A stretch of DNA of 64,000 nucleotides from Albitalea sp966211955 (GCA_966211955.1 CBIHOF010000026.1:8932-72931); one strand, 5' to 3'. Numbered from the stretch's first letter, positions 43,764-53,182 are shown. A program made the numbers and translations. The notes: a model not told the origin generated them from the letters alone.

Positions 43764-46094
43764 TCAGAGCTCTGGACCGAAGAGGAACTCGTAGTGCCAG
43801 CCGGTGGTGGGAGCAATTAGCTTTTCATTCGCTTGTTTCATGCTCTTGTCGAGGACCTTGACTCCCTTCGCCATGTCGTAGATTCCGAGCCCCGTGAGCG
43901 CCAGGCCTCCGACGAGACCAGCTGCCCACCCCACGGTCGCCAACGCGGTCTTTGCAACCGACTCGAGCACGGTGCCTGTGATGCCGCCAGTACCCGGGAA
44001 GAGCCCGGTGACCATGTTCTTGACGATATTGGTGTACTGAAGCACACCCTCAGCACCCGTCGCCAGGCCCGAGATAATGTTGGTGGCAGCGCCTACCGAG
44101 TTGAGGGCTGCGGCAGGTGCGTCCCCGTTCTTGGCAGCATCGACTGCATTCCATATACCAGCCGCGCCTCCAATCACCTGACCGGCTCCGGAAAGCATCT
44201 TTGTGACCCCCCCGATTGTCTGCAGATCGCCCCCCGGCAAATACTTGCTGACAGCGGTTGTCCAACTGCCGTTCTTATTCAGGCCGAGTTTCGTGAACGC
44301 CCCATTTTTCGGATCGAGGTACTTTGAGGCAGTTTCGCCGAGAACGTCTGCCATATTCGTTGCGGCGTAAGTGAGCGTCATTGCCGACTTGGGGTCGGAA
44401 CCGTCGCCACCAGCGAGGATGGAGCCTGCAAGTGCTGCCGACAGCGTGGCGTTCTGCACGGTATGGAATGCGCCGGCCTTGTACGCGTCCACATCGACCC
44501 CGGCAACTTTCGGCAGATTGTTGAAACTCTTGACGACGAGGTCTCCGTTGGGGAGTTTTGTCTCGAGAAACGCAGATTCCATTTTCACGCCTCTGCGAAT
44601 GGTCCCCCAATAATTGTTATAGGCTGACGTCGTGTCCTTCACGAACGTGTCTTTGTATTGATTCCAGAGGTCTGAATCCTGCGTTACGCCAGCCGCGGCG
44701 AGCTGTTTCGCAGTGTCCGATGCGTTGAACGATTCCTGAACGATGGGTTGAATCAGTTTCGAAGCCGAGTTGTCGGTCAGTGAATTGAACCATCTGTCGT
44801 AATCATATTGTGAGGAACCGACCGGCGGTGCCGTGCTCCCATTGCCACCACGGTCCCGAACGCTGAAATCACCCAGCGTTTGGGCGGAATTCTGCAACTG
44901 AGTCGTCAAGACGTTGTTATAGGTGGTAGACAGGTTGCCCGAGTTGGCTTTGAAATCGTCGGTTGCCAGGTAAGTTTGCCCCAGCAACGCGGTGGTGTTG
45001 AGGCTGGTGAATGAGTCAGTTATATTCAACTTGTTATGACTGTCCGCGGCCGTCGGGCTGAACAAGGTTTTATCGAACGTGTTTTTGATATCTTGGTACG
45101 TGCCCGGATCGTTCGCCTTTATCCAATTGCCAATATTGCCATTCATTATGTTGCCAAGGGATTGGGAGACACCCAGATCCTCGAGGCTTTTCAGTCTGGA
45201 ATCGATGTCCTCGCCTACGACAGCGCTGGGCATTTTGGTGCTTCCAGCCACCCCTGGCTGAGACGCGTAAGCTCCGGTCGTCAAGTTGTCGCCATAAAGA
45301 TTGTCACCATATTGATAGTCCAAGAATTCATTCAGATTCTTGGCTTGTTTAAGGTCTATGTAGTATGCCGCCCTTTGATTGTCAGTCAACTTGCTCATAT
45401 CCAGCGTGCCGACGGTCTTCGGGTCTTCAAATGAGCGATCAATATTGAGATTTGTAATGCCATCTTGAAGGATATCGGCACCATTTTTTTGCACGATATC
45501 TCTTACGCGCGGCGTGATGTCCTGAACTTCCCTGGGGGCCATCGTCAGGTCGACTCCGGGTGGCAGTCCGGAATCATCCGTGCCGTCTTCTTGCGTGGTC
45601 GACGCCAAGCTGACCGAGTTGCTGGCCAAAGGTGACGAGGCGGGCTTGATGTCCGTCTTTGGCGCCGTGGGATCCGCGGCTGGCGCACCGGGAGGTGTCG
45701 TCTTCGTCAAGGTCGGGGTTTTCTGATCCGCGAGCTTGGCCTGCCCTGGTGGAGGCAGCGCAGGGGGTTGGCCAGCCTTGCTTGCCGACGCCGGCATGGG
45801 AGCACCAGAGGGCGTGGTTGGGCTCGTCGGAGGTGCGAGCGGTCTGTCCGCCTTGCTTTGCAGTGATGCCGGCGACTTCGGAACACCAGGCGGCGTGCTG
45901 TGGTGCGACGGTGTCGGGGCGGGAGACTTTGAAGACGACGGTCCGGTCTTGCTGCTGGTCAGGTGGGTGGTCAGCGTGGTGGCGGCCTGTGCCTGCGCCG
46001 GTGGCGCAGGCGGCGGCGGAGGGGCCTTCTTCTTGTCCGCAGGCAGTGCTTGCGGCCTAGGCATTGGTCTGGTGACTGGGGAAATAGTTGTCAT
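43764..46094 (-). CDS. large proline-rich protein, possible type III secretion HrpK-like effector/translocator
   Basis: A 776-aa protein from the ATG at 46094 (MTTISPVTRPMP); a GTG at 46154 would add 20 residues. There is no Sec signal. The first 150 residues are Pro/Ala/Ser/Thr rich (APPPPPAPPAQAQAATT), like N-terminal type III secretion regions. The next 450 residues are soluble and Asn/Asp rich, including LTDNQRAAYYIDLKQAKNLN and NEFLDYQYGDNLYG, which I recall as similar to HrpK-type proteins. The last 200 contain Gly/Ala-rich hydrophobic helices (GWAAGLVGGLALTGLGIYDM) that could insert in membranes. The middle of the gene is clearly AT-richer than its neighbours, suggesting transfer. No type III apparatus genes are in the window, so function is tentative. 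Confidence 0.7.
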   Translation of the reverse strand: MTTISPVTRPMPRPQALPADKKKAPPPPPAPPAQAQAATTLTTHLTSSKTGPSSSKSPAPTPSHHSTPPGVPKSPASLQSKADRPLAPPTSPTTPSGAPMPASASKAGQPPALPPPGQAKLADQKTPTLTKTTPPGAPAADPTAPKTDIKPASSPLASNSVSLASTTQEDGTDDSGLPPGVDLTMAPREVQDITPRVRDIVQKNGADILQDGITNLNIDRSFEDPKTVGTLDMSKLTDNQRAAYYIDLKQAKNLNEFLDYQYGDNLYGDNLTTGAYASQPGVAGSTKMPSAVVGEDIDSRLKSLEDLGVSQSLGNIMNGNIGNWIKANDPGTYQDIKNTFDKTLFSPTAADSHNKLNITDSFTSLNTTALLGQTYLATDDFKANSGNLSTTYNNVLTTQLQNSAQTLGDFSVRDRGGNGSTAPPVGSSQYDYDRWFNSLTDNSASKLIQPIVQESFNASDTAKQLAAAGVTQDSDLWNQYKDTFVKDTTSAYNNYWGTIRRGVKMESAFLETKLPNGDLVVKSFNNLPKVAGVDVDAYKAGAFHTVQNATLSAALAGSILAGGDGSDPKSAMTLTYAATNMADVLGETASKYLDPKNGAFTKLGLNKNGSWTTAVSKYLPGGDLQTIGGVTKMLSGAGQVIGGAAGIWNAVDAAKNGDAPAAALNSVGAATNIISGLATGAEGVLQYTNIVKNMVTGLFPGTGGITGTVLESVAKTALATVGWAAGLVGGLALTGLGIYDMAKGVKVLDKSMKQANEKLIAPTTGWHYEFLFGPEL

Positions 46095-46190
46095 GATCGG
46101 CTCGTATCGACTAAACAGAATCGTTGATAAACGCACGTATTTGTTCACAACCACGCCGCCCGATCACGAAAATCTGGCGGCGGATACAAA

Positions 46191-46229
46191 TTGAAGATTC
46201 CCTTAGAAAAATGGAATCAGAATCTTCAA
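46191..46229. promoter_or_regulatory. 10-bp inverted repeat upstream of the HrpK-like gene
   Basis: TTGAAGATTC (46191-46200) and its exact complement GAATCTTCAA (46220-46229), with a 19-bp AT-rich spacer, lie about 100-135 bp before the ATG at 46094. It may be an operator, or a weak hairpin ending the transcript of the upstream gene; no T-run follows on the minus strand. Confidence 0.4.
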
Positions 46230-46323
46230 CTTTGAACTAGTGATTAATTCTGTAAGTCGATGGTTGCAGTTTCATGACACGAATGAATTTCGCTATTTCA
46301 TCATTGCACTGTTTCTTGATACC

Positions 46324-47445
46324 TCAACGCAAGAATTGGCCATTCGGCCCGATGATGGACAGGTCAGAGAACTCGAGTCCGGTATGGTCGCCCGGGCCGT
46401 AGGTCACCTCGAGCCCGCCGAGGTCGTACTTGTGCAATCCTTCGAGCGCCTGCTGCAGCCTCACCCGGGTGGGGTTTGCGCCAGCGCGACGCAGGCCTTC
46501 GATCAGCACCTTGGCGCCGGCGTAGCCTTCGAGCATCGCAGGTGACAGTTCGGTGATGCCCTTGGCCTTTGCGAGGGCGCTCGCCTCCTTGACGATCGGG
46601 GCCGACAGCGAGCGCTCGTCCGGAAACACCTGCGTGACGATCGTGCCGTGCGCAAATTCGCCCATGTCCTTGACAAAGCCGCTCGACGCGTTGTTCGACA
46701 CGGTGACGATCTGTGCGCGCGAGCCCGCCGCTCGGATCGCCTTCGTGCCGTCGGCCACGGCGCGCCCCGAGCCGATCAGAAACACCGCCTGCGCCTCGGT
46801 CTGAGCGGCCCGTTCAGCGATCTTGCTGAACTCGGGCCTGACGCGGTCGAACTTGTCAACGAAGAGCGGCTTGATCTTGGCCTTCTCGTAGGCGGATTGC
46901 GCACCGATCGCGCAATCCGAGCCGAAGGTGTCGTCGACATGGACGAGCGCTATGCGGGTCAGGCCGATCGTCGTGAGGTGCATGATGGCCTTCTCAACTT
47001 CGCGCTGATAGGTGGCTCGCACATTGAAGATCCAGGGGTTCACGGGCTTGTGCAGGATCATCGCGCCGGTCGACGGTGCCACCAGCGGCACCTTGTGCTC
47101 CTCCAGCAGCGGCTTGATCGCCTCAGTGTGCGGCGTGCCACGGTTCATGAAGAGGGCGATTGCGTTGCGCTCAACGATCAGCAGCTTCGCATTCTCGGCC
47201 GCGACCTTGGGATCGAACTTGTCGTCGAGCGACACGAGCTCGACTCGCTGGCCGTTCACGCCGCCGATGGCGTTGATGTGGTCGATGTAGAGCTTGGCGC
47301 CGTCAGTGGTTTCCTTGACGCCTGCCGCCACCGGCCCGGTGAAGCCCGAGGTCTGGCCGATGATGAGCTGCGACCAGGCAGTGGGGACGACAAGGAGTGC
47401 CAAGAGTCCGATCGCGAGGCGGCAGAGCGGTGCCAAGGGTGTCAT
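46324..47445 (-). CDS. LivJ-like ABC substrate-binding protein
   Basis: A 373-aa periplasmic binding protein of the branched-chain amino acid/amide type (peripla_BP_6). A signal peptide (LAIGLLALLVVPTAWSQ) is followed by LIIGQTSGFTGPVAAGVKE and HINAIGGVNGQRVELVSLDD, both hallmarks of the family, with the VPLVAPSTGA pocket segment. There are no liv permease or ATPase genes nearby. The start at 47445 is the ATG before the signal peptide; the longer frame is unsupported. The next gene upstream is a divergent amidohydrolase and cyclic di-GMP gene pair, so the protein could feed or sense an amide. That link is inference. Confidence 0.9.
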   Translation of the reverse strand: MTPLAPLCRLAIGLLALLVVPTAWSQLIIGQTSGFTGPVAAGVKETTDGAKLYIDHINAIGGVNGQRVELVSLDDKFDPKVAAENAKLLIVERNAIALFMNRGTPHTEAIKPLLEEHKVPLVAPSTGAMILHKPVNPWIFNVRATYQREVEKAIMHLTTIGLTRIALVHVDDTFGSDCAIGAQSAYEKAKIKPLFVDKFDRVRPEFSKIAERAAQTEAQAVFLIGSGRAVADGTKAIRAAGSRAQIVTVSNNASSGFVKDMGEFAHGTIVTQVFPDERSLSAPIVKEASALAKAKGITELSPAMLEGYAGAKVLIEGLRRAGANPTRVRLQQALEGLHKYDLGGLEVTYGPGDHTGLEFSDLSIIGPNGQFLR

Positions 47446-47888
47446 GTGTTGCTTGCGCGCTTGGCGCCGGTGAAGCAGGCACCTGGACTTGCGATCAGGC
47501 CGAGGAGGCTGTCGGGCAGAAGATCCCACGAGTGGTGGTTGTCGGACGTGACTGCGATGTCAACGCCCGCAGCCGGATGGTGTATGCCCAAGTCGTTCAT
47601 GCGATGTTCCTGATGGACTGATTCATCCAGGCGGTTCACGACGCCTGGGCCTCTCACAAGAACACTTGAGCTGCGATTCGTATTCCTTCCATCTCCCGCG
47701 CAGCGCGCCAACCCACCTGAAAAGGGGGTGATCTAAGTTCCCCGACCGCAAGCGGCCGAGTGGTGCGGGCATTCCGTGCGGCTTTTCGCGCCGGCGAGGG
47801 TTTTCCCATGGTGCGATTGATTGATTTATAAAATAGATTGAAGCCACGTTGAACCATCTTCCTGTTGCGACCCCACTCGCATACGCCC
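47446..47888. other. 443-bp divergent intergenic region
   Basis: It lies between the LivJ-like gene (minus) and the amidohydrolase gene (plus). An AT-rich patch with TATAAAAT at 47827-47834 could be a -10 element for the plus-strand gene about 55 bp downstream; no good -35 was found. Nothing else is evident. Confidence 0.4.
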
Positions 47889-48764
47889 ATGTGCAAAGCC
47901 CTGCTGAGAATCAATGTCGCTGCGTGCCAGGTCATGACGACCGAAGACGTCGAGTTCAGCAAGAACCGGGTGATCTCGTTCCTCGAAATCGCCGCGGCAC
48001 AGCAGGTCGACCTGGTCCTCTTCCCGGAAGCAACGCTGTCGGGCTACAGCAACCGTGCGGAGTTCTGGGCCACTGCACGGCCCGAAGCGTTCGAGGCCGC
48101 TGAACGCGACATCGCGGCCGCGTGCAAGCGCCTGAAGCTCGCAGCGGTCGTCGGCTCGGCGTTTCAGGGACCGGCCGGCTGGATCAACGGCCTGGCCGTC
48201 TTCGAAAAAGATGGGCGGCTGGTCGGGCGCTACGGCAAGACCTTCCTCGGCGGCGACTCGTGGTGCACGAACTTTGCCGCCAGGATTCCGTTGATCAAGG
48301 TGGCGGGTGCCAATGTCTGTTTCCTGATCTGCCGCGATGTCCGTTACCCGGAGCTGGTGCGCCTGCCCGCGGCGATGGGCGCCGAGATCTGCCTCATCAG
48401 CTCGTGCGAATCGGGCTTGCTGGCCGAGCGCAAGATGAACGCCTATCGCGCGATGGCGATTGCCCGGGCGTTCGAAAACGGCATCTACGTCGTCAAGGCC
48501 AACACCCCCGCCGATCCGGACAACCTGCGCCGACAGGGCTCGTCGCACGGCAAGTCCTGCATCGTCAGCCCGGAGGGAGAGGTCCTGCAGGAGGCCGGCT
48601 TTTTCGAGGAATGCATCATCAGTGAGGAAATCCGACTCGGTGCCGCACATGGCCACACGGCAAAGCGAACGTTGATCGAGAAGACCGTGCTGAACGAGTG
48701 GTACCGCGAGGGCCTGAACCATGTCGAACGCATTGCGGCCGACGATCCTGGCGAACTCCACTGA
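47889..48764 (+). CDS. nitrilase-superfamily carbon-nitrogen hydrolase
   Basis: A 291-aa cytoplasmic enzyme of the nitrilase/amidase superfamily. The catalytic triad is visible: Glu in VLFPEATLSGYS, Lys in RYGKTFLGGD and Cys in CFLICRDVRYPE. Members hydrolyse amides, N-carbamoyl compounds or omega-amides; the exact substrate is not evident. The ATG at 47889 (MCKALLRINVAACQ) has no strong ribosome site; it is chosen because homology begins at INVAACQ. Its end overlaps the next gene by 44 bp, implying a common transcript. Confidence 0.9.
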   Translation: MCKALLRINVAACQVMTTEDVEFSKNRVISFLEIAAAQQVDLVLFPEATLSGYSNRAEFWATARPEAFEAAERDIAAACKRLKLAAVVGSAFQGPAGWINGLAVFEKDGRLVGRYGKTFLGGDSWCTNFAARIPLIKVAGANVCFLICRDVRYPELVRLPAAMGAEICLISSCESGLLAERKMNAYRAMAIARAFENGIYVVKANTPADPDNLRRQGSSHGKSCIVSPEGEVLQEAGFFEECIISEEIRLGAAHGHTAKRTLIEKTVLNEWYREGLNHVERIAADDPGELH

Positions 48765-50550
48765 TCTGCCACGCCCCGAGGCCACGGTCCTGCGCCCCGA
48801 ACCTGCGGCCGGCTCCGCCGGCGATCCGGTCGAAGCGCGTGCCGCTACTTTCGGTGCCGACACGGCGAAGGCGACGACGCGCGCCTTGCTTCACCAGCTC
48901 TACGCCGATGCGGACTACTGCGTGCTGCTGCTGGGCGCGGGCGGGGAGATCGTCTGGGAGAACGCTGCCGCGGCCCAGCAGCTGGCCGCCGAATCCGAGA
49001 GCCTGCGCGGCAGGCTGTTCGGCGAACTGCTCGGCCTCGATCCGCGCCGCTACGAGAACGTGATGCGCCTGAACCGGTTGTTCGCGGGCGAGTTGACTTC
49101 GCTGAAACACGAGGCCGAGTGGTTCGACCGGCGCGGCGAGGAACGTGTCTTCGAGTGGTGGCATACGCGGTTGGCGCCGGGCACCCTGGCCAGCTGCGAG
49201 GAGTTCGCGTGCCTGACGATCGGGTTCGAAATCACGTCGCAGAAGACCGAAGAGCGCCGCCTCGTCAGCCTCGCCGACCGTGACCCGCTGACGGGCCTGT
49301 ACAACCGGCGCCGCTTCGAGGAGAACTTCGAGAAGATCCTGGCGCGGGCATCGCGCTACGGCCACGGCGTGGCGCTGCTTTACTTCGACATCGACAACTT
49401 CAAGCTGATCAACGACCTGAGCGGCCACAAGGTCGGCGACGAGATCATCCAGAAAGTCTCGCAGGTCCTCAAGCAGTCGATTCGCGCGACCGACCTGCCG
49501 GTGCGACAAGGCGGCGATGAGTTCGCCGTGGTGATGGACGAGGTCGACATCGACACGGTCAACGGCGCGGTCCAGCATTTCAGCGAGCGCCTGTCCAGCG
49601 TTCGCTTTCGCCGCAACGACCGGCTGAACAGCATTTCGTGCAGCATCGGCGTCGCGCTTTACCCCGAGCATGGCTCGAGCGTGAGCCAATTGATGGCGAA
49701 TGCCGACATGGCGATGTACCGCGCCAAGTCCGAGAGCCGCACCAACACCAACTGGGTCCTCTACGATCCCTCGTTCACCGACCTGGATACGCTGTCCGAG
49801 CAGGTGAAGTGGAAGGACCGGCTGCAAACCGCGCTGCGTGAAGAGCGGCTGCTATTGTTCTACCAGCCGATCCAGCAGCTCAAGGACGGCCGGGTCTCGC
49901 ACTGCGAAGCGCTGATGCGCATGATTGGCGAGGATGGCCACCTCGTGATGCCGGGCGCGTTCATTCCGCACGCCGAGCACACCGGGCTCATCAACGAGCT
50001 CGATCGGCGCGGCGTGGACATCGCCCTGATGCACATGAGCCAGCTGCTCGTGCAGGGACGCAAGCCGCGGGTGTCGGTCAACGTGTCGACCAAGACCTTG
50101 CAGGCCGGCGGCTTCTACGAGTTCCTCAAGCAGCGGCTCGAATACAGCAACGTGCCGGGTGAGTTCCTGACGATCGAGATCACCGAAACCGTGGCCATCG
50201 ACGGCGTCGACAAGATGGCCGAGCTGCTGCACCGCATCAGCGCATTGGGGTGTCAGTTCAGTCTCGACGACTTCGGCGCCGGCTTCTCGTCGTGGCTCAA
50301 TCTGCGCAAGTTGCCGATCAGCTTCCTGAAGATCGACGGCAGCTTCGTTCGACACATCACCGAAAGCCCCGACGACCCTCTGTTCGTGAAGGCCATCAAC
50401 GAGGTGTCGCAGGGTCTGAACATCAAGACCGTGGCGGAGTGTGTCGAAGACAAGCAGACCTTGGACACCCTCAAGGCGCTTGGTGTGGACTATGTGCAGG
50501 GCTTCCTCATCGGCCAGCCGATGCAGCGCCTGCACGACATCTTCAGGTAG
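48721..50550 (+). CDS. PAS-GGDEF-EAL cyclic di-GMP protein
   Basis: A 609-aa cytoplasmic protein. Residues about 55-180 form a PAS-like sensor (YCVLLLGAGGEIVWENAAAA). The GGDEF domain has an intact RQGGDEFAVVMD loop with I-site RATD five residues ahead. The EAL domain starts near residue 360 and has CEALMRM, LTIEITETV, DDFGAGFSSW and LKIDGSFVRH; AECVED stands where AEGVE is usual. The metal ligands appear present, so both synthesis and breakdown of cyclic di-GMP are possible, with phosphodiesterase output more likely. No membrane helix is present. It overlaps the amidohydrolase gene by 44 bp. Confidence 0.92.
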   Translation: MSNALRPTILANSTDLPRPEATVLRPEPAAGSAGDPVEARAATFGADTAKATTRALLHQLYADADYCVLLLGAGGEIVWENAAAAQQLAAESESLRGRLFGELLGLDPRRYENVMRLNRLFAGELTSLKHEAEWFDRRGEERVFEWWHTRLAPGTLASCEEFACLTIGFEITSQKTEERRLVSLADRDPLTGLYNRRRFEENFEKILARASRYGHGVALLYFDIDNFKLINDLSGHKVGDEIIQKVSQVLKQSIRATDLPVRQGGDEFAVVMDEVDIDTVNGAVQHFSERLSSVRFRRNDRLNSISCSIGVALYPEHGSSVSQLMANADMAMYRAKSESRTNTNWVLYDPSFTDLDTLSEQVKWKDRLQTALREERLLLFYQPIQQLKDGRVSHCEALMRMIGEDGHLVMPGAFIPHAEHTGLINELDRRGVDIALMHMSQLLVQGRKPRVSVNVSTKTLQAGGFYEFLKQRLEYSNVPGEFLTIEITETVAIDGVDKMAELLHRISALGCQFSLDDFGAGFSSWLNLRKLPISFLKIDGSFVRHITESPDDPLFVKAINEVSQGLNIKTVAECVEDKQTLDTLKALGVDYVQGFLIGQPMQRLHDIFR

Positions 50551-50674
50551 AGCGCGCAGCCCGGGCGGCCCGCCAGCGTGAGTTGATGTCGCGTAAAGCT
50601 GGGAACAAGACTTCGTGGTCCGCCCGGTTGGGGCTCGCGAGGTAGACGACGGACGCGGGGCGGATCCCCGGCGC

Positions 50675-51454
50675 TCAGCCGGCCAGGCCGCGTGCGATGA
50701 AATCCGGATTGGCGAGGTCGTTCTTGCCGTAGCGAAGCGGTGCGCCCGACAGGTCGCACACGCTGCCACCCGCCGCGGCGAGCACTGCGTGGCCCGCGGC
50801 GATGTCCCACTCCATGGTGCGGCCGAAGCGCGGGTAGAGATCGGCCGCGCCTTCGGCGAGCAGGCACAGCTTGAGCGATGACCCGGCCGCGATGACCTCG
50901 GCCACATGGAAGTCGCTCAGGTAGCGGTCGAGCGCCGCCCGGTCACCGTGCGATCGGCTGGCGAGCACCGTGAGGCCCTTGGATGGCGGCATGCGGCTGC
51001 GGACTTCCCGCTCGCCTGCCGCATCGGTCACCTTCGCGCCATGACCCATCGCACCTGCAAAGAGCCGATCGACCGCCGGCGCATAGACCACGCCCGCCAC
51101 CGGCGCTCCATGCTCGATGAGCGCGATGTTCACCGTGAACTCGCCGTTGCGATCGATGAACTCGCGCGTGCCGTCCAGTGGGTCTACCAGCCAGAAGCGA
51201 GGCGCGTTCGAGACGTCGGGCATGCGCCCCGCCGCAACGGCTTCTTCCGCCACGATCGGAACGTCCGGCGCGAGCCGCAGCAGCCCCGCGATGATGATCG
51301 CCTCCGCGCGTTCGTCGGCTTCGGTCACGGGCGATTGGTCGGCCTTGCGCCGCACCTGCGGGCCGTCGCGGTAGACCTCCATGATCGCGGCACCCGCGTC
51401 GCGCGCAAGCTGAGCGAGGTCGGTGAAGCAAGTTTGCTGGAGAGTGAAGTTCAT
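50675..51454 (-). CDS. cysQ: CysQ-like 3'(2'),5'-bisphosphate nucleotidase
   Basis: A 259-aa inositol-monophosphatase superfamily enzyme. Motifs are IVAEEAVAAG (metal Glu), WLVDPLDGTREFI (DPxDGT metal site) and EWDIAAGHAVL (WDxAAG). CysQ removes phosphate from PAP, a by-product of sulfate assimilation, in the cytoplasm or at the inner face of the membrane. The long frame upstream of the ATG at 51454 reads antisense through the neighbouring hydrolase gene and is rejected. It is divergent from that gene with 45 bp between the starts, so the promoters must overlap. Confidence 0.9.
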   Translation of the reverse strand: MNFTLQQTCFTDLAQLARDAGAAIMEVYRDGPQVRRKADQSPVTEADERAEAIIIAGLLRLAPDVPIVAEEAVAAGRMPDVSNAPRFWLVDPLDGTREFIDRNGEFTVNIALIEHGAPVAGVVYAPAVDRLFAGAMGHGAKVTDAAGEREVRSRMPPSKGLTVLASRSHGDRAALDRYLSDFHVAEVIAAGSSLKLCLLAEGAADLYPRFGRTMEWDIAAGHAVLAAAGGSVCDLSGAPLRYGKNDLANPDFIARGLAG

Positions 51455-51499
51455 CGCGGCGTCGTGCTTGTGGCGAGAATGGCCGTGCAGGAGGAGAGC

Positions 51500-52459
51500 A
51501 TGAGGAAATCGATTGTCGCCGTCATCGTGCTGCTCGCAAGCGCGGGCATGGTGTCGACGAGCGTCGCCGGGCCGATTCGCGACATGCTGAAGCAGCGTGC
51601 CGAGCAGCGGCGCGACGTGGCAAAACCCGTGCACGACGACGATGAACTTGGCGACGGCGCCGGCGGCCCGTCGGCGCAGGGCTTGCCGGCGGGTGCGGTC
51701 GTCGATAAGGACATTGCTTACGGCAGCGACCCCGCCCAGCGCCTGGATGTGTACCGGCCCGCAAAGCCAGACCCGAACGGCGTCGTGATCCTGATGGTGC
51801 ATGGCGGCGGCTGGGCGCGCGGCGACAAGTCCAACGGCCGGGTGGTGACGAACAAGGTCGCCCACTGGCTGCCGCAAGGCCACGTGTTCGTCTCGACCAA
51901 CTACCGCATGGTGCCCGTGGCCGACCCGGTGCAGCAGGCCGACGATGTCGCCCGTGCGCTCGCCTTCGTGCAGTCGCGCGCTGCATCGTGGGGCATGAAG
52001 CCGTCGCGCGTGGTGCTGATGGGCCACTCGGCCGGCTCGCACCTGGTGTCGCTCGTGAGCGCCGATCAGTCGATCGCGACGCGGCAGGGCGCCCGGCCGT
52101 GGCTCGGCACCGTGGCACTCGATGGTGCGGGCTACGACGTCGTCACCATCATGGAAGGCCGGCACTTCCGGCTCTACGACAAGGCCTTCGGCCGCGAGCG
52201 CACGCTGTGGGAGCAGGGCTCGCCCACTCGGCGCCTGAACGCCGCGCCACCGCCCATGCTGCTCGTGTGCTCCGCGCGACGCGACGATTCGTGTGCGCAG
52301 GCGCAAGGCTTTCTCGTGAAGGCCAATGCCATGGGCGGCAAGGTCGAGCGGCGGCTGGAGGACAAGTCGCACGGCGAGATCAACGAACAGCTGGGGCTGA
52401 CCGGGCCGTACACCGACGCCGTCGATGCATTTCTTCGTCGCGTTTCAGCAAGCAAGTAG
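51500..52459 (+). CDS. secreted alpha/beta hydrolase (carboxylesterase-like)
   Basis: A 319-aa esterase/lipase of the HSL or BD-FAE type. A signal peptide (SIVAVIVLLASAGMVSTSVAG) is followed by the oxyanion motif MVHGGGWARGDK and the nucleophile elbow VLMGHSAGSHLV; the acid and His lie later (SARRDDSCAQ; DKSHGEINEQLG). The start at 51500 follows GGAGGA; a longer frame from 50906 reads antisense through cysQ. Substrate is unknown; short acyl esters are typical. It may act in the periplasm on plant cell-wall or polymer esters, which is inference. Confidence 0.9.
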   Translation: MRKSIVAVIVLLASAGMVSTSVAGPIRDMLKQRAEQRRDVAKPVHDDDELGDGAGGPSAQGLPAGAVVDKDIAYGSDPAQRLDVYRPAKPDPNGVVILMVHGGGWARGDKSNGRVVTNKVAHWLPQGHVFVSTNYRMVPVADPVQQADDVARALAFVQSRAASWGMKPSRVVLMGHSAGSHLVSLVSADQSIATRQGARPWLGTVALDGAGYDVVTIMEGRHFRLYDKAFGRERTLWEQGSPTRRLNAAPPPMLLVCSARRDDSCAQAQGFLVKANAMGGKVERRLEDKSHGEINEQLGLTGPYTDAVDAFLRRVSASK

Positions 52460-52549
52460 CGCCAGCCGCACCGGCGGGGGGAAACCCTTTCGAGCGAACT
52501 TCACCCGGGCTCCTAGAATCGTTGTGCACCTGCACAAGGAGTCCCTTAC

Positions 52550-53143
52550 ATGGTCCAGTCCCGGCGTGCGTCTTCAAAGGCGTCCGCGGAAGCTGGCGCC
52601 GCCGGTACCGGCGGCCCCCGCATCCTCAAGAAGTACCCGAACCGTCGCCTCTACGACACCGAGACCAGCAGCTACATCACGCTGGCCGACGTGAAGAAGA
52701 TGGTGCTGACGGGCCAGGATTTCGTCGTGCGCGACGCGAAGACCTCCGACGACCTGACGCGCAGCATCCTCCTGCAGATCATCCTCGAGGAAGAAACCGG
52801 CGGCGTGCCGATGTTCAGCACGCAGATGCTGGCGCAGATCATCCGCTTCTACGGCCATGCCATGCAGGGCATGATGGGCTCGTACCTCGAGAAGAACCTG
52901 CAGACCTTCACCGACATCCAGGGCAAGCTGACCGAGCAGTCGGTGGGCCTGTACGACCCGAAGGTGATGTCGCCCGAACTGTGGACGCAGTTCCTCAACG
53001 GCCAGGCGCCCGTGGTGCAGGGAATGATGGGCAACTACCTCGAACAATCGAAGCAATTGTTCGTGCAGATGCAGGAACAGATGGCGAAACAGGCTGAAAC
53101 GCTGTTCCCGGGCGTGCCGGGCTTCACGCCGCCCAAGCGCTGA
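52550..53143 (+). CDS. phaR: polyhydroxyalkanoate synthesis regulator PhaR
   Basis: A 197-aa regulator that binds both DNA and polyhydroxybutyrate granules and represses phasin and its own gene. The N-terminal PHB-accumulation domain starts RILKKYPNRRLYDTETSSYI, which is diagnostic; the C-terminal PHB_acc helices include LAQIIRFYGHAMQGMMGSYL. AAGGAG lies eight bases ahead of the ATG. A possible -10 TAGAAT is near 52514. With bdhA and adc later in the window it points to a PHB-storing host. Confidence 0.95.
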   Translation: MVQSRRASSKASAEAGAAGTGGPRILKKYPNRRLYDTETSSYITLADVKKMVLTGQDFVVRDAKTSDDLTRSILLQIILEEETGGVPMFSTQMLAQIIRFYGHAMQGMMGSYLEKNLQTFTDIQGKLTEQSVGLYDPKVMSPELWTQFLNGQAPVVQGMMGNYLEQSKQLFVQMQEQMAKQAETLFPGVPGFTPPKR

Positions 53144-53182
53144 CGAAGCCCCCAGGGGGCGCCGATCGGCGAAAATCGGGGG

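Noticed and set aside
47720..47770. Possible riboswitch-like G/C run before the amidohydrolase gene
   Set aside because: It matches no aptamer consensus I know and only a 4-bp stem forms.
50906..51499. Long plus-strand frame upstream of the alpha/beta hydrolase
   Set aside because: It is the antisense of cysQ; the true start at 51500 has GGAGGA and a signal peptide.
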